This document shows positions 1-9,965 of a stretch of 44,949 nt of DNA, in pieces. The DNA is from Pirellula sp. GTDB taxonomy: Bacteria; Planctomycetota; Planctomycetia; Pirellulales; Pirellulaceae. The position numbers and the translations under genes are program-made. The first letter of the stretch is position 1, and each line of letters opens with the position of its first letter. The DNA lies in assembly GCA_025459245.1 (NCBI GenBank), contig JALOQZ010000002.1:1-44949 (forward strand). The letters run 5' to 3'. The notes under the pieces were generated by a model that did no database searches, was not told the DNA's origin, and saw only the letters and a program-made list of their open reading frames with translations.

Positions 1-672
1 GGCAGCCGCTTGAGCTGCAAAACCTTGTCGCTGTGGCGTGACCTTCTCCGTGTAGTTGGAGAGTTGGGCTACGTCGATTCCAACTAGTTCGAATAGCCAT
101 GGAGATATCGCGATCGCGAGGACCATCCCGCATTTGACGATTGTTGTGATGGCTTGAGTCCAGCCTCCCCACACGACTCCGACGATATTCACGACGGTTA
201 AGCAAGCGACGATCGAAATCGCAGCGACGACAGACGAGACGATGTCGATACTCCAACCACCGAAGTGAGCGACCGATGCGACGCAAACAACAGCGAGCGC
301 ACCGGTGGAGGCTGGGCGGGCGAACAGGAATTCTTGCCATCCAAAGAGAAAGGCTACCCAGCGCCCATAGGCTTGTTTGAGGTAAACATAGAGCCCGCCG
401 GCCTGCGGGTGCATCGACGAGAGTTCGGCCAAGCAGAATCCACCGAGAATGCAAAGGGCGGCACCGATGAGCCAGATGGCGATGATGAGAGGGAATGAGC
501 CTGCATCCGCTGCAATACGACCGGGTTTGACAAAGATTCCTGAGCCGATTGTATTGCCGATCACAACCGCGATGGCCATCCATAGACCCAAATCGCGTTT
601 TAAGGTCGTGGTTGCGATCGGGGCAGGGGAGGGCAGGGGAGGGCGAGCCATATTTGTCGGTCTGGATTCCAT
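1..672 (-). CDS. APC-family amino acid permease, N-terminal part (truncated by window start)
   Basis: Not in the ORF track because it runs off the window. Minus-strand frame from ATG at 672 is open to position 1: MESRPTNMARPPLPSPAPIATTTLKRDLGLWMAIAVVIGNTIGSGIFVKPGRI...; GNTIGSGIF is the APC TM1 motif. Alternative start at 651. Confidence 0.88.
   Translation of the reverse strand, partial: MESRPTNMARPPLPSPAPIATTTLKRDLGLWMAIAVVIGNTIGSGIFVKPGRIAADAGSFPLIIAIWLIGAALCILGGFCLAELSSMHPQAGGLYVYLKQAYGRWVAFLFGWQEFLFARPASTGALAVVCVASVAHFGGWSIDIVSSVVAAISIVACLTVVNIVGVVWGGWTQAITTIVKCGMVLAIAISPWLFELVGIDVAQLSNYTEKVTPQRQGFAAQAAA
621..643 (+). repeat. (GGGNA)n / KOPS-like cluster
   Basis: GGGCAGGGGAGGGCAGGGGAGGG: four overlapping GGGNAGGG octamers inside the permease 5' end. 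Confidence 0.65.
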
Positions 673-698
673 GGTGCAGTCGATTGTTCTGACGAAGG

Positions 699-3600
699 TT
701 AAAGAACCGAGAGACCTTCGTTACGACGCTGAATCCATTGTTTAACCTCTGGCAGTTTGCCGTAGGCATAAGCCATGAGCGCGATGGGGTGGACGGTCGG
801 TTTGTCGGTCCCTTGTTCCATTTGCAATTTGCACGCGGCGCATTCCGTGCTGCCGATTTGTGCCGTGGACGTTTGGGTCGTGCTGATCAAATTCCAACCA
901 ACGCGAAGAGAGGTTCGATACGTTTGACGCCGCATGCCATAAGTGCCTGCCATGCCGCTGCAGCCCGCGTTGGCATTCGTCACTGTGACCCCCGGTATGA
1001 GGTCGAGCAAGCGGAGCCCGGAATGTTCCGAGTCGATCGCTTTGAGGTGGCAGGGCGTATGATACAGGATGGAAGTGGAGAGAGGTTTAAAATCCAGTTC
1101 CAATTCATTTCTTTGATGCAGCTGCCACAGGTACTGCCCCGCCTCCCATGCGTGATTCGCAACGAGTTTGGCGTCGTCGTTGTCGAGTATGCTGACGTAT
1201 TCGTTTTTGAGGCACAGGATCGCCGTTGGTTCCGTACTGACGATTTCATAGCCTTGACGGACCGCTTCCGCGAGCTGCCTGATCTGCGGACCGATCCATT
1301 TTCGAACTTGCTCGATATCCCCCATGGCGATCCGCGTCATCCAAGTCACCGTTTGCCAGGTCGGCACATAGACCTCGACATTTTGATGCTGCATCACGGC
1401 AACAAACGCCATACCGAGGAGTGGATTGTTCCAGTTGGCGTATTGATCAACCAAGTAAAGGATTTTGCGACCGCCCCCTCGATTGGGCCGGGTCAGCCGA
1501 TTCTTTGAAGCCCAACGCAGGAACGGCTGTTTAGCGAATCCGGGTAACCTCCGGCCTTGAGCAATACCAGTCGATTTTTCCAGGAGCCAGCGGGCTGAGC
1601 CATTTTCTAAAGCCCAGTTCGAGATCGCAGGCAGTTTGGATGCGAGCGAGCTCAGCAAATCGATACGGGAAAGGAGTCGATCGCTCCAACGCAATCCATT
1701 CATCGCCGTATATTGCGATTTGAGCTCAAGCACCAGTTTGGGAATGTCGACCGACGCAGGGCACTCGATCCGGCACTGATGGCAATGAAAGCAAAGATCG
1801 GCGATAGCTCGCAAATCATCGCCTTCCAATGCTGTCGACGGAATACCGCCGGTCAAAAGTCCACGTACCAAGTTGGCCTTCGATCTTGGAGAAGCCTCTT
1901 CGCTTCTCGTAGCTCGAAACATGGGGCACATTCGTTCGCTGGGGGCCGTGGTTCGACAACGTCCGCAACCATTGCACGAGTCGGCTACTTCTTGAATCGA
2001 TTCGCTTTCCGAGCCCCAGCGCAAAATGGGAAGCAGGGAAGGGCGTTTCGAAATCGATTCCGGTAGAGAGGCTGGCTCGGACTCGGGTGCACCTATTGGT
2101 TCGCTTTCGGCAGATTCGATCAAAGATGCGTGGTGAGACGCGGAGCCTCGCAAGTTATCGGTAATCTTCTGCGCAGAATCGGTGATGAGTTTGCCTGGGT
2201 TCAAGATCCCGTCTGGATCAAAGATCTGTTTGACTTGCCGGCAAATAGGGTATAGCTCGCCAAGCTGTTGACGCAAGTAATAGCTACGACTGAGCCCGAC
2301 GGCATGCTCGCCTGAAATAACACCACGATACTCAATCACCTTTTCAACCAATCGATCTGCGATGCGTTGCATACGAAGTACGTCATCTGCGGAGTTGGGG
2401 TCGAGAAACGGACGCAGGTGAAGATGGCCATGCGCGGCGTGAGCGAAAAGCGCTCCCGTTACTCTCTCCGCTTTGAGTGCGTTTTGAACATCGACGACAA
2501 ACTCCGGCAACCGGTCAGGGGGCACTGCAAGGTCTTCCACAAAGGGAAGCGGTCTAGCTAAACTTTTCAGGCGATAGAGACGAGGGATGACACGTCGGCT
2601 AAGCTTCCAAATAAAGTCCCGTTCATTGTCGTCCAAGATGATTCGGGATTGAAGCGTGGTGGGGGCTCTCCTGACGATCCGCTGCGTGAGGCTGGTCAAT
2701 CGATTTCTTACTTCGTGAGCATCCTCCCCGTGATGCTCGATCAGGAGCAATGCCTCGGCTCCCCTCGGCAGCATCGACTCGTAACGCGTGTCGATGTCGC
2801 GCGCGATTTCGATCAGCCGCCGATCCATCAAGTCGCAAGCAGCAACCTTGTCTCGACGCGCTTCCGCTGCCGCCTTCACCGCCAACTCGAGCCGATCGAA
2901 GAAAAGGAGCACCACGCCGCGGGACTCCGGCATCGGTTGGACTTGCAAGAGAAGCTCCGTGAGCACGGACAAGGTTCCTTCCGCACCCGATTGTAAACGA
3001 GCGAGGTTTACCGTTTCGTGATCGCTTACATCCAGTCGATATCCGCATCCTCTCGCAACTCCTCGCCAGGGTGGATTTTTGATCGCGGCTCGGTTCGCCC
3101 AAAGCGTCGATCCGACTTCGGCTGCTAGCTGATCCAGACGCGGGTCTCCGGAGTCGGGACGTGACCAGCGATGATTTCCTAGGCGTACTTTTGAGCCATC
3201 AGCAAGGACTGCGGCCGCTTCTAAAAGGGATTCGCCGGCGGTGCCATATCGAAGAAAGTGACTCCCCAGCGAGTCGATGGCGACGACGCTTCCTATTGTG
3301 GTGACCGATCGTGTTGCGGGATCGGGGCCGAACACGAGCCGCTGCTTGGCAAGTGCCCGGTTGAGCTCTGCGAGCGGAAGCCCTGGTTGAACTCTTACCG
3401 TTTCTGTATCGCGATCCAGCTTGATCAACCTGCGCATGAAGCGAGAGAAGTCGATGACAATTCCTGGCCCGATCGCTTGACCCGCATGCCCCGTTCCTCC
3501 CCCGCGCGGCAGGATGGGAAGCGAATTCTCATGCGCATAGCGAACGCACTGCGCGACGTCCTCCTCGTGCCGTGGCCTAACGACGGCGATGGGAGAAATC

Positions 3601-3713
3601 TGGTAAAGGCTCGCGTCGGTCGCATACATGTGCGTATGCAACGGGTTGCAGAAAACTTCGCCGTCCAACGCCCCGCGCAAGTCGGCTTCGATTCTCGTTT
3701 GTTCGGCATCCAT
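699..3713 (-). CDS. FAD-binding oxidase (GlcD/D-lactate dehydrogenase type) fused to Fe-S oxidoreductase domain
   Basis: 1004 aa; N-terminal FAD_binding_4 motif (PRGGGTGHAGQAIGPGIVIDFSRFM), C-terminal 4Fe-4S motifs (CNGCGRCR, CFHCHQCRIECP) and CCG-like cysteines (TPCHLKAID, GCSGMAGTYG). Confidence 0.9.
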   Translation of the reverse strand: MDAEQTRIEADLRGALDGEVFCNPLHTHMYATDASLYQISPIAVVRPRHEEDVAQCVRYAHENSLPILPRGGGTGHAGQAIGPGIVIDFSRFMRRLIKLDRDTETVRVQPGLPLAELNRALAKQRLVFGPDPATRSVTTIGSVVAIDSLGSHFLRYGTAGESLLEAAAVLADGSKVRLGNHRWSRPDSGDPRLDQLAAEVGSTLWANRAAIKNPPWRGVARGCGYRLDVSDHETVNLARLQSGAEGTLSVLTELLLQVQPMPESRGVVLLFFDRLELAVKAAAEARRDKVAACDLMDRRLIEIARDIDTRYESMLPRGAEALLLIEHHGEDAHEVRNRLTSLTQRIVRRAPTTLQSRIILDDNERDFIWKLSRRVIPRLYRLKSLARPLPFVEDLAVPPDRLPEFVVDVQNALKAERVTGALFAHAAHGHLHLRPFLDPNSADDVLRMQRIADRLVEKVIEYRGVISGEHAVGLSRSYYLRQQLGELYPICRQVKQIFDPDGILNPGKLITDSAQKITDNLRGSASHHASLIESAESEPIGAPESEPASLPESISKRPSLLPILRWGSESESIQEVADSCNGCGRCRTTAPSERMCPMFRATRSEEASPRSKANLVRGLLTGGIPSTALEGDDLRAIADLCFHCHQCRIECPASVDIPKLVLELKSQYTAMNGLRWSDRLLSRIDLLSSLASKLPAISNWALENGSARWLLEKSTGIAQGRRLPGFAKQPFLRWASKNRLTRPNRGGGRKILYLVDQYANWNNPLLGMAFVAVMQHQNVEVYVPTWQTVTWMTRIAMGDIEQVRKWIGPQIRQLAEAVRQGYEIVSTEPTAILCLKNEYVSILDNDDAKLVANHAWEAGQYLWQLHQRNELELDFKPLSTSILYHTPCHLKAIDSEHSGLRLLDLIPGVTVTNANAGCSGMAGTYGMRRQTYRTSLRVGWNLISTTQTSTAQIGSTECAACKLQMEQGTDKPTVHPIALMAYAYGKLPEVKQWIQRRNEGLSVL

Positions 3714-3739
3714 TCAGTGACCTGCGACTCGTTTGCCTA

Positions 3740-5410
3740 TCATCCGTGACTGGTTTGGTAGTGGGTGCAGTTGCATGTCCACCACTGGGAAGCCTGTTTC
3801 TGATTCCATTCGTTGGCTTCGGGCAGCTCCTCAAGCGCGCTCAGCAACTCCTGAGCGGACTGGAAACGATCCTTTGGCTCCTTCGCTAAACAACGGAGAA
3901 CCAAGTTATCCAGTTCTAAGGAGATAGGAGCAGCGCCAGGTTTTCGATGCGTCGAAGGTGCAGTCGGTTGTTCATGGATGTGAGACAACAGCACTTTCAG
4001 CGTCGGTCCTGACTGGAAAGGAGGCTTGCCTGTAAGGACAAAGAATGCGACGCCACCAAGGGAGTAAATGTCGGATCGATGGTCGGGTTGCGTTTCCCCC
4101 AACGCTTGTTCCGGTGACATGTAAAGAGGGGAGCCGGTCAAGGAGCCGACGACGGTTAAATCGGGTTCGGCTGGCTCGTTCACAGAGGTGGTCAGCGGTT
4201 TGGCAAGACCGAAGTCAAGCAGCTTTACGACGTCGTAGGCTCCCCCAAGCTCGGTGACCATGATGTTGGCCGGCTTGATGTCGCGGTGAATGAGGCCGAT
4301 TCCATGGGCCTCGATCAACGCATTGCAAACTTGCTTGAGCAGATAGACGGCTCTTCCCGGCGAGAGAGGACCGCGTCGTTTGACTAACTCATGCAAGCTG
4401 AGACCGGTCAAGTACTCCATAACGTAGTAGAACTTGCCATCTGCGGTACGGCCGTAATCGAAAATCGAAACACTGTTCCAGTGAGTCAGTCGCGAGGTGG
4501 TGCGGACCTCGCGTTCAAAGCGAGCGATAGCTTTGGGATCTCCCGCTTTTTCGGGACGAATCACTTTGATCGCACAAGGCCGCTTCATCAATCGATGCTC
4601 GGCCAAGTACACATCACCCATACCTCCCGAGCCTATTTTTTCCTTCAATTTGTAGCGACCAAGCTCCTTCGCTTCGTGGGCTCTCTCGCGCAAGTAGGAA
4701 ATCATGCGAACGCTAGAGACACCGACGAAGATCGTCGCGATAAGCACCAGTACCATCTCGACCATACTCGAGGGGTCAAACCAGATCGCAGCCCGAACGT
4801 CGGGATGCAACACGACTGCCGCGATCGTCGCAAAGACCGGGAACAAGGCCATCGAGACACTGGCCCACAAGATGACCCACCACGAACGCGGTACGAAAAT
4901 GGAATACGTGAAAATGAGGATCAGCCATCCCCCCATCGGCATCTGAGGAATCAGACTGAAGTATTGGGCGATGAAGACGATTTCCAGATAGTGGAGGACT
5001 GCAAAGAAACTAGCAGGAAGTCCAAAAATGGCGAGTTCGCACCAGCGAAGACAACGGCAAGTCGCTGCTGGGACTCGATATAGCCAGATACCCATTCCGA
5101 CCAAGGCGATAGCGGTAAAGATCTCGAGAACGATGAATTCCCATCCCAGATGCTGTTCTGTCGACGTAACTTCGCGGAGCACTGTCCAAACAGCAAAGAT
5201 TGCCGCTCCGAAACCAAGAGCTAGCGCTCCGCCCGCCAAACGAGTTTGAAGCAACCCGTTCGCACCTTGCGTTTCTCCCGTATCCCCTTCTTGGAGCTCG
5301 ATTCCAATGGGCGTCTTCGAATCAACCTCCGGGCGAGAGGGGATCGCAAAAGGACTATTAGCATCCAGGGTGATGTCGTCGTGATCTGTCGGGGCAATCC
5401 AGGTGCTCAA
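3740..5410 (-). CDS. Hanks-type Ser/Thr protein kinase with N-terminal transmembrane region
   Basis: 556 aa; KLKEKIGSGGMGDVYLAEH, HRDIKPANIM, DFGLAK, SPLYMSPEQ; multiple hydrophobic helices before the kinase domain. Confidence 0.92.
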   Translation of the reverse strand: MSTWIAPTDHDDITLDANSPFAIPSRPEVDSKTPIGIELQEGDTGETQGANGLLQTRLAGGALALGFGAAIFAVWTVLREVTSTEQHLGWEFIVLEIFTAIALVGMGIWLYRVPAATCRCLRWCELAIFGLPASFFAVLHYLEIVFIAQYFSLIPQMPMGGWLILIFTYSIFVPRSWWVILWASVSMALFPVFATIAAVVLHPDVRAAIWFDPSSMVEMVLVLIATIFVGVSSVRMISYLRERAHEAKELGRYKLKEKIGSGGMGDVYLAEHRLMKRPCAIKVIRPEKAGDPKAIARFEREVRTTSRLTHWNSVSIFDYGRTADGKFYYVMEYLTGLSLHELVKRRGPLSPGRAVYLLKQVCNALIEAHGIGLIHRDIKPANIMVTELGGAYDVVKLLDFGLAKPLTTSVNEPAEPDLTVVGSLTGSPLYMSPEQALGETQPDHRSDIYSLGGVAFFVLTGKPPFQSGPTLKVLLSHIHEQPTAPSTHRKPGAAPISLELDNLVLRCLAKEPKDRFQSAQELLSALEELPEANEWNQKQASQWWTCNCTHYQTSHG

Positions 5411-5447
5411 GCCTCACCTATCGCAGTGGGGAAATACGGAACTTGAA

Positions 5448-6344
5448 TTAGAGCTGCACTCCCTCTCGCACTGGTTTGGTGTAACCGAGTTGAAGCTCCG
5501 GCAAAAATTGGCTTATACCTGCGGGCATATTGTCGGGCAATTTGATCATTAATTCAACGAGCATATCGCCAGCATTTCCATCACTTCCCTTCAAACCTTG
5601 CCCTTTGAGCCGAAGCTTTTTGCCGCTGCTGCTCATCGGAGGGATCGTGAGCGAGATCACGCCCGATGGTGTTTGTACGTCTATCCTCGCACCTTGGATC
5701 GCTTCCAGAAGCGAAATTGGTAGCTTCAGTTCGATGTTCTTGCCTGCAAGCTTGTAATGCGGATTGGTCTCCGCGTGGACCGTTAGCAGGAGATCGCCCG
5801 GTTTTCCCCCGTGTACCGACTGACCTCGCCCTCGTAGCCGGATCTTTTTTCCAGGCTCGATCCCGGCCGGAATCTTGACGTTGATGGCCTCCGTTTTGCC
5901 ATTGGTGTTGAGGTGAATCTGTGTTTCACCACCTTGTAACAATGTCCGAAGAGGGACAAAGATTTCGGCGGATACATCGGCGCCTTTGGCGGGTCGCCGG
6001 GAACGGCCACCACCGAATTGGCCAAAAATGCTACTGAAATCGACGGGGGTGCCACCGCCACCGAAGATGTCGCCGAAATCGAATCCTTGAGCGCCACCCC
6101 CCCCAAAGGGATTGGGGCCCATTTGTTCATAGCCAGCACCAAACTGATCGTACTTGGCTCGCTTTTCAGGGTCGTTTAGACAGTCGTAAGCGGATTGAAT
6201 CTCTTGAAAACGCTTTTTGGCACCTTTGTCGTCGGGATTCAAGTCCGGGTGGTGCTGGCGCGCGAGCTTCCGGTAGGCCTTGGTGATCTCCTCCGCTGAC
6301 GCTGCTTTTTCGACTCCAAGTATCTTGTAATAATCCTCTGCCAT
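5448..6344 (-). CDS. DnaJ-class (CbpA-like) co-chaperone
   Basis: J-domain MAEDYYKILGVEKAASAEEITKAYRKLARQHHPDLNPDD, G/F region and C-terminal substrate-binding domains. ORF opens at 6518, but the J-domain Met at 6344 is the likely start. Confidence 0.9.
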   Translation of the reverse strand: MAEDYYKILGVEKAASAEEITKAYRKLARQHHPDLNPDDKGAKKRFQEIQSAYDCLNDPEKRAKYDQFGAGYEQMGPNPFGGGGAQGFDFGDIFGGGGTPVDFSSIFGQFGGGRSRRPAKGADVSAEIFVPLRTLLQGGETQIHLNTNGKTEAINVKIPAGIEPGKKIRLRGRGQSVHGGKPGDLLLTVHAETNPHYKLAGKNIELKLPISLLEAIQGARIDVQTPSGVISLTIPPMSSSGKKLRLKGQGLKGSDGNAGDMLVELMIKLPDNMPAGISQFLPELQLGYTKPVREGVQL

Positions 6345-6493
6345 ATCCAATTCCAAGCTGTCAAATCGGCTGTGTATGCAATGATCCGAGCCGCCAGGAG
6401 CAAATTGTCGGCCAAATCTAACCGGTCCATGCAAAAACGAGGGAAGGGCAGGGGGGGCTGCCGAGGATGGAGCCCGCCAGTCAACCGTCTCGT

Positions 6494-7855
6494 CTAGTCG
6501 AGCGGCTCGTCCTGCCAAGTGACGACGTACCCCAACGCGGAGAGTTTCTCAGCCAAAGCCGACTTGGCAGGTTCTTCACCGTGAACAAGCCGGATTTCGC
6601 GAGGCTTTACCGGAATATTTTCGACAAATCGTATCAGATCGCTTTGATCGGCGTGGGCCGAATAGCCGCTGAGGGTGTGAGTCTTGGCTTTGACGTGCAA
6701 ATCCATGTTGTCGAAATGGATGCTGCATTTTCCTTCCGAACATTCCTGGATCGAACGCCCTGGAGTCCCGATCGCTTGATAGCCGACAAAGACGACATCG
6801 GTGTTTTCGCGCCCCAGGAAGGCTTTCAAGTAATCGACTACCCTACCACCTGTGCACATGCCACTGCCGGCGATCACAATGGCCGGTTTCTTGGATTTCA
6901 GCAAGTGGGTGACTGCTTCTCGGTGATCTGCTCCAGAGTCGATTTGAACCAGGTTGTTGAAGACCAACGGCTGGCTGTCGACCGACAAGACTTCCCAAGC
7001 CTCTTCGTCCCAGTATTCCTGCATCGCATCGTAGATATCGGTTAGCTTGATCGCCAACGGAGAGTCGACAATGATGTCGATGTTCTTCAGTAGGGAGCAG
7101 TTCATCTTGTGACCGATCTCTTCCAAGATCTTGTTCAGCTCGTAGAGCAATTCTTGTGTACGCCCCAAACTGAATGCGGGGATTATGGTCACGCCGCTAT
7201 TCGAAATGGTCTCGCATAAAATCGATTCCAACCGTTGAATACGAGTCTCTCGGCCTTCATGAATCCGGTCTCCATATGTGCTCTCCAGGACCAGATAGTC
7301 CGCTCGTTCGGGGCTGACGGGATCCTTCAAAATCGGCGTGCAACGGGAACCGAGATCGCCGCTGAAGACGGTGCGTTCGCCGTCGTGATCGACTTCGATA
7401 TAGGCAGAGCCCAATATGTGGCCTGCTTGCTGAAACCGAATCTTGGTCCCATGTCCAAGCTCGATCCACTCGTGGTAAAGGCAGGGGTGGATGTGGCGTT
7501 TTAAGTCTTCCAAAAAGGATTTGATCACCTGGCGATTGCGCGTGATTCCGAGCCGCATGGCATCTTCAAGCATGATTGGAATCAGCTTGGCGGTCGGGAC
7601 GGTGCAGTAGATTGGTTTATTGAAACCCGCTTCCATTAAGTAAGGGATTCTTCCGATGTGATCGATGTGGACGTGGGTGAGCAGCAAAGCATCGATCCCA
7701 TCCAATGGAAAATCGATCTCCATCGATTCTCTTTTTCGCGCATCTGCTCCCTGGAACATGCCACAATCGACCAGTAACGAGCGATCGTTATTGAAGAACA
7801 ATTGATGGCACGAACCGGTTACACCCGTATGGCCGCCGTGATGGACAATTCGCAT
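6494..7855 (-). CDS. MBL-fold / beta-CASP RNA metallo-hydrolase
   Basis: 453 aa; LLLTHVHIDHIGRIPYL, SGDLGSRCTPIL, SAHADQSDLIRF, VHGE motifs. Confidence 0.93.
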   Translation of the reverse strand: MRIVHHGGHTGVTGSCHQLFFNNDRSLLVDCGMFQGADARKRESMEIDFPLDGIDALLLTHVHIDHIGRIPYLMEAGFNKPIYCTVPTAKLIPIMLEDAMRLGITRNRQVIKSFLEDLKRHIHPCLYHEWIELGHGTKIRFQQAGHILGSAYIEVDHDGERTVFSGDLGSRCTPILKDPVSPERADYLVLESTYGDRIHEGRETRIQRLESILCETISNSGVTIIPAFSLGRTQELLYELNKILEEIGHKMNCSLLKNIDIIVDSPLAIKLTDIYDAMQEYWDEEAWEVLSVDSQPLVFNNLVQIDSGADHREAVTHLLKSKKPAIVIAGSGMCTGGRVVDYLKAFLGRENTDVVFVGYQAIGTPGRSIQECSEGKCSIHFDNMDLHVKAKTHTLSGYSAHADQSDLIRFVENIPVKPREIRLVHGEEPAKSALAEKLSALGYVVTWQDEPLD

Positions 7856-8124
7856 GTTTCTTGCATTTCGGTTGTGGGAGGGAAGAGAGGACAGTGTCCG
7901 TTCTCAGTCTAGTTGGATCGGACGGATTTCGGGGATAGGCACATCTTTTCCCGATTGAAAACGACTTAGTTTGCCCAGTCTGCTCATTTTGTCTTTAGGG
8001 GCAGAGGCTCTCGGGCTATTCTCCCCCCAGCGATTGAAGGTCGCTGAATTACAGTATGTCCGTTTCCTCCACCGGCCCCCATTCCTTTCCCTTCCCCCCA
8101 TCCATCTTCCCATCCAGGTTGTCG

Positions 8125-9003
8125 ATGATACGGTTTGTTCTTGAGAAAGGTCCAAATCGCTATCTGTTTGTTTGGGCATTGCTGCTGGGTCTATTAGAGG
8201 CCGTCGCAGGTTGCGGGACCACCAAATCGTTTACGGCCACGGAACAGCTTTTGATGTCCGACGCGGTCGACTCCACCATTTCCAAGATGGACTTTCGGCC
8301 GTTGACCGGTCACAAGGTCTTTCTCGACACGACCTATGTATCGGCTGCAGGGAAGGTGATTCCTGGTGTTCCGATGCCAGCCAATTTGGTTACCTCGGAT
8401 TATATTATCAGCGGACTGCGGCAGCAGATGACTGCGGCCGGTTGCATGCTGGTCGATTCTCGCGATGCCGCGGAAATTATCTGCGAAGCTCGGTGCGGGG
8501 CGCTCGGAACCGATGGCCACAGCGTCATTTACGGGATGCCGGCCAACAATATCTTCGCGAATGCTTCAAATGTGATTCCAGGTTCGCCGACTTTGCCCAC
8601 CATCCCGGAGATCTCGGTGGCAAAACGAGAGATGAAGAGCGCCGCCGCGAAAGTTTCGGTCTTTGCGTACGATCGCGAAACACGCGAACCGATCTGGCAA
8701 TCGGGTATTGCGCAAGCGGGAAGCAGTGCGCGAGACACTTGGATTCTTGGTGTCGGACCTCTTCAGTACGGAACGATCTATGGTGGGACGCGTTTCGCAG
8801 GGAAGCGAATCAAGCAGCAAGCGGGGGGAGCAGCCAGGTCCGAAGTAGCGATTCATCCCAATGGGGTGGATCATCGGGGTGGCTTTTTGTTCGCAAACCG
8901 AATTTTCGGTCGAAAGTTAGAGGAGCAACCCAAAATGGATGGCTCATCGGGTACCCCCCCGACGATGACTGCAACGACGGACACCAATCCGTCTCTCCGA
9001 TAG
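8125..9003 (+). CDS. DUF6655-like putative lipoprotein
   Basis: Open frame from 8056; MIRFVLEKGPNRYLFVWALLLGLLEAVAGCGTTKSFTATEQLLMSDAVD has a signal peptide and lipobox-like AGCG. Family name from recall, not searched. Confidence 0.7.
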   Translation: MIRFVLEKGPNRYLFVWALLLGLLEAVAGCGTTKSFTATEQLLMSDAVDSTISKMDFRPLTGHKVFLDTTYVSAAGKVIPGVPMPANLVTSDYIISGLRQQMTAAGCMLVDSRDAAEIICEARCGALGTDGHSVIYGMPANNIFANASNVIPGSPTLPTIPEISVAKREMKSAAAKVSVFAYDRETREPIWQSGIAQAGSSARDTWILGVGPLQYGTIYGGTRFAGKRIKQQAGGAARSEVAIHPNGVDHRGGFLFANRIFGRKLEEQPKMDGSSGTPPTMTATTDTNPSLR

Positions 9004-9060
9004 GGCGAGTTCGGTTTTATTTTTACTTGACATGGAGCGCACTTCGTCGTTAAGGTTTCT

Positions 9061-9894
9061 TTGTGTTGGTTAACGCGCCTTTGTTCTCCGCCTCCTCTCA
9101 CTCGAAAACAGCGCCCGTCCCACCCTAATTGGTCGAGGTCAAGAATGGACGTGCCTTTTTTTTCATCCAGCCAAAGTCCACAAGCTGGTTCAGTTCTTAG
9201 CCACCCTGAGATGCTTGTCCCTGGGTTTTTTCATTGCCCTAGCCAAGATCTGGTTCTTTACACGCACGACACCGAAAGACGGGTGACCTTCATCAGTCCG
9301 TCGGCGGCAAAAGTGTTCGAAGTCGATTTGGACCAATGGAGACGTAAGAACTACGAGCTTCTCCTGACAAATCACGCTTGGAACGCTGAGTATGTGCATG
9401 CAGCTGCCGCAGCGGTACCAACCGATGACATTCAAACATTGCGTTGTGAAATATTGAGCGAACGGGGACGGCGGATTCAATTAGAAGTTCGCCGGCAGGG
9501 AATCCTGCGCGAAGGGGCTTGGATCGGGGTGATCGGGCTGACTCGTCGTATCCCCTCCGAAGAATATAGCTGTCAGTTGCTCAGACAGCTTTTCAAGAAG
9601 TCGGAGGATCCCTGCCAATTGATCGCGCGATGGGAGACTTTAACCGCATCGGAAAAGGATGTCGTGCAGTTGGTGGTCGACGGTGCAATGAACAAAATGA
9701 TCGCCCGAAGACTAAACATCGCGGAAAGGACCGTGGAAGCCCGTCGTTCCAAGATCATGAAAAAATTGGACCTCCAATCGGTGCCCGATCTGGTCCGTTT
9801 TCACTTGCTGGTGCAGCACTGGATTGCACCTAGCCTTCATGACAGTCCAGGTCTTCATGACACCCCCGTCAGCAGATCCGCTGAGCAGAATTAG
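9061..9894 (+). CDS. PAS-like domain plus LuxR-type HTH response regulator/transcription factor
   Basis: C-terminal LTASEKDVVQLVVDGAMNKMIARRLNIAERTVEARRSKIMKKLDLQSVPDLVRF is a GerE/LuxR HTH; N-terminal PAS-like LVLYTHDTERRVTFISPSAAKVFE. Start may be the Met at 9145. Confidence 0.85.
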   Translation: MCWLTRLCSPPPLTRKQRPSHPNWSRSRMDVPFFSSSQSPQAGSVLSHPEMLVPGFFHCPSQDLVLYTHDTERRVTFISPSAAKVFEVDLDQWRRKNYELLLTNHAWNAEYVHAAAAAVPTDDIQTLRCEILSERGRRIQLEVRRQGILREGAWIGVIGLTRRIPSEEYSCQLLRQLFKKSEDPCQLIARWETLTASEKDVVQLVVDGAMNKMIARRLNIAERTVEARRSKIMKKLDLQSVPDLVRFHLLVQHWIAPSLHDSPGLHDTPVSRSAEQN

Positions 9895-9965
9895 TTTCAC
9901 AGTATTAGTTTCACAGCGACTACTTCTGTTCTTCATCTCCTGAACACATTTCTGCTCTATCCTTT

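Noticed and set aside
738-1508. Long + strand ORFs antisense to the FAD/Fe-S gene (and similar shadow ORFs elsewhere)
   Set aside because: No recognisable domain and fully opposite well-supported genes; typical shadow ORFs of high-GC coding DNA.
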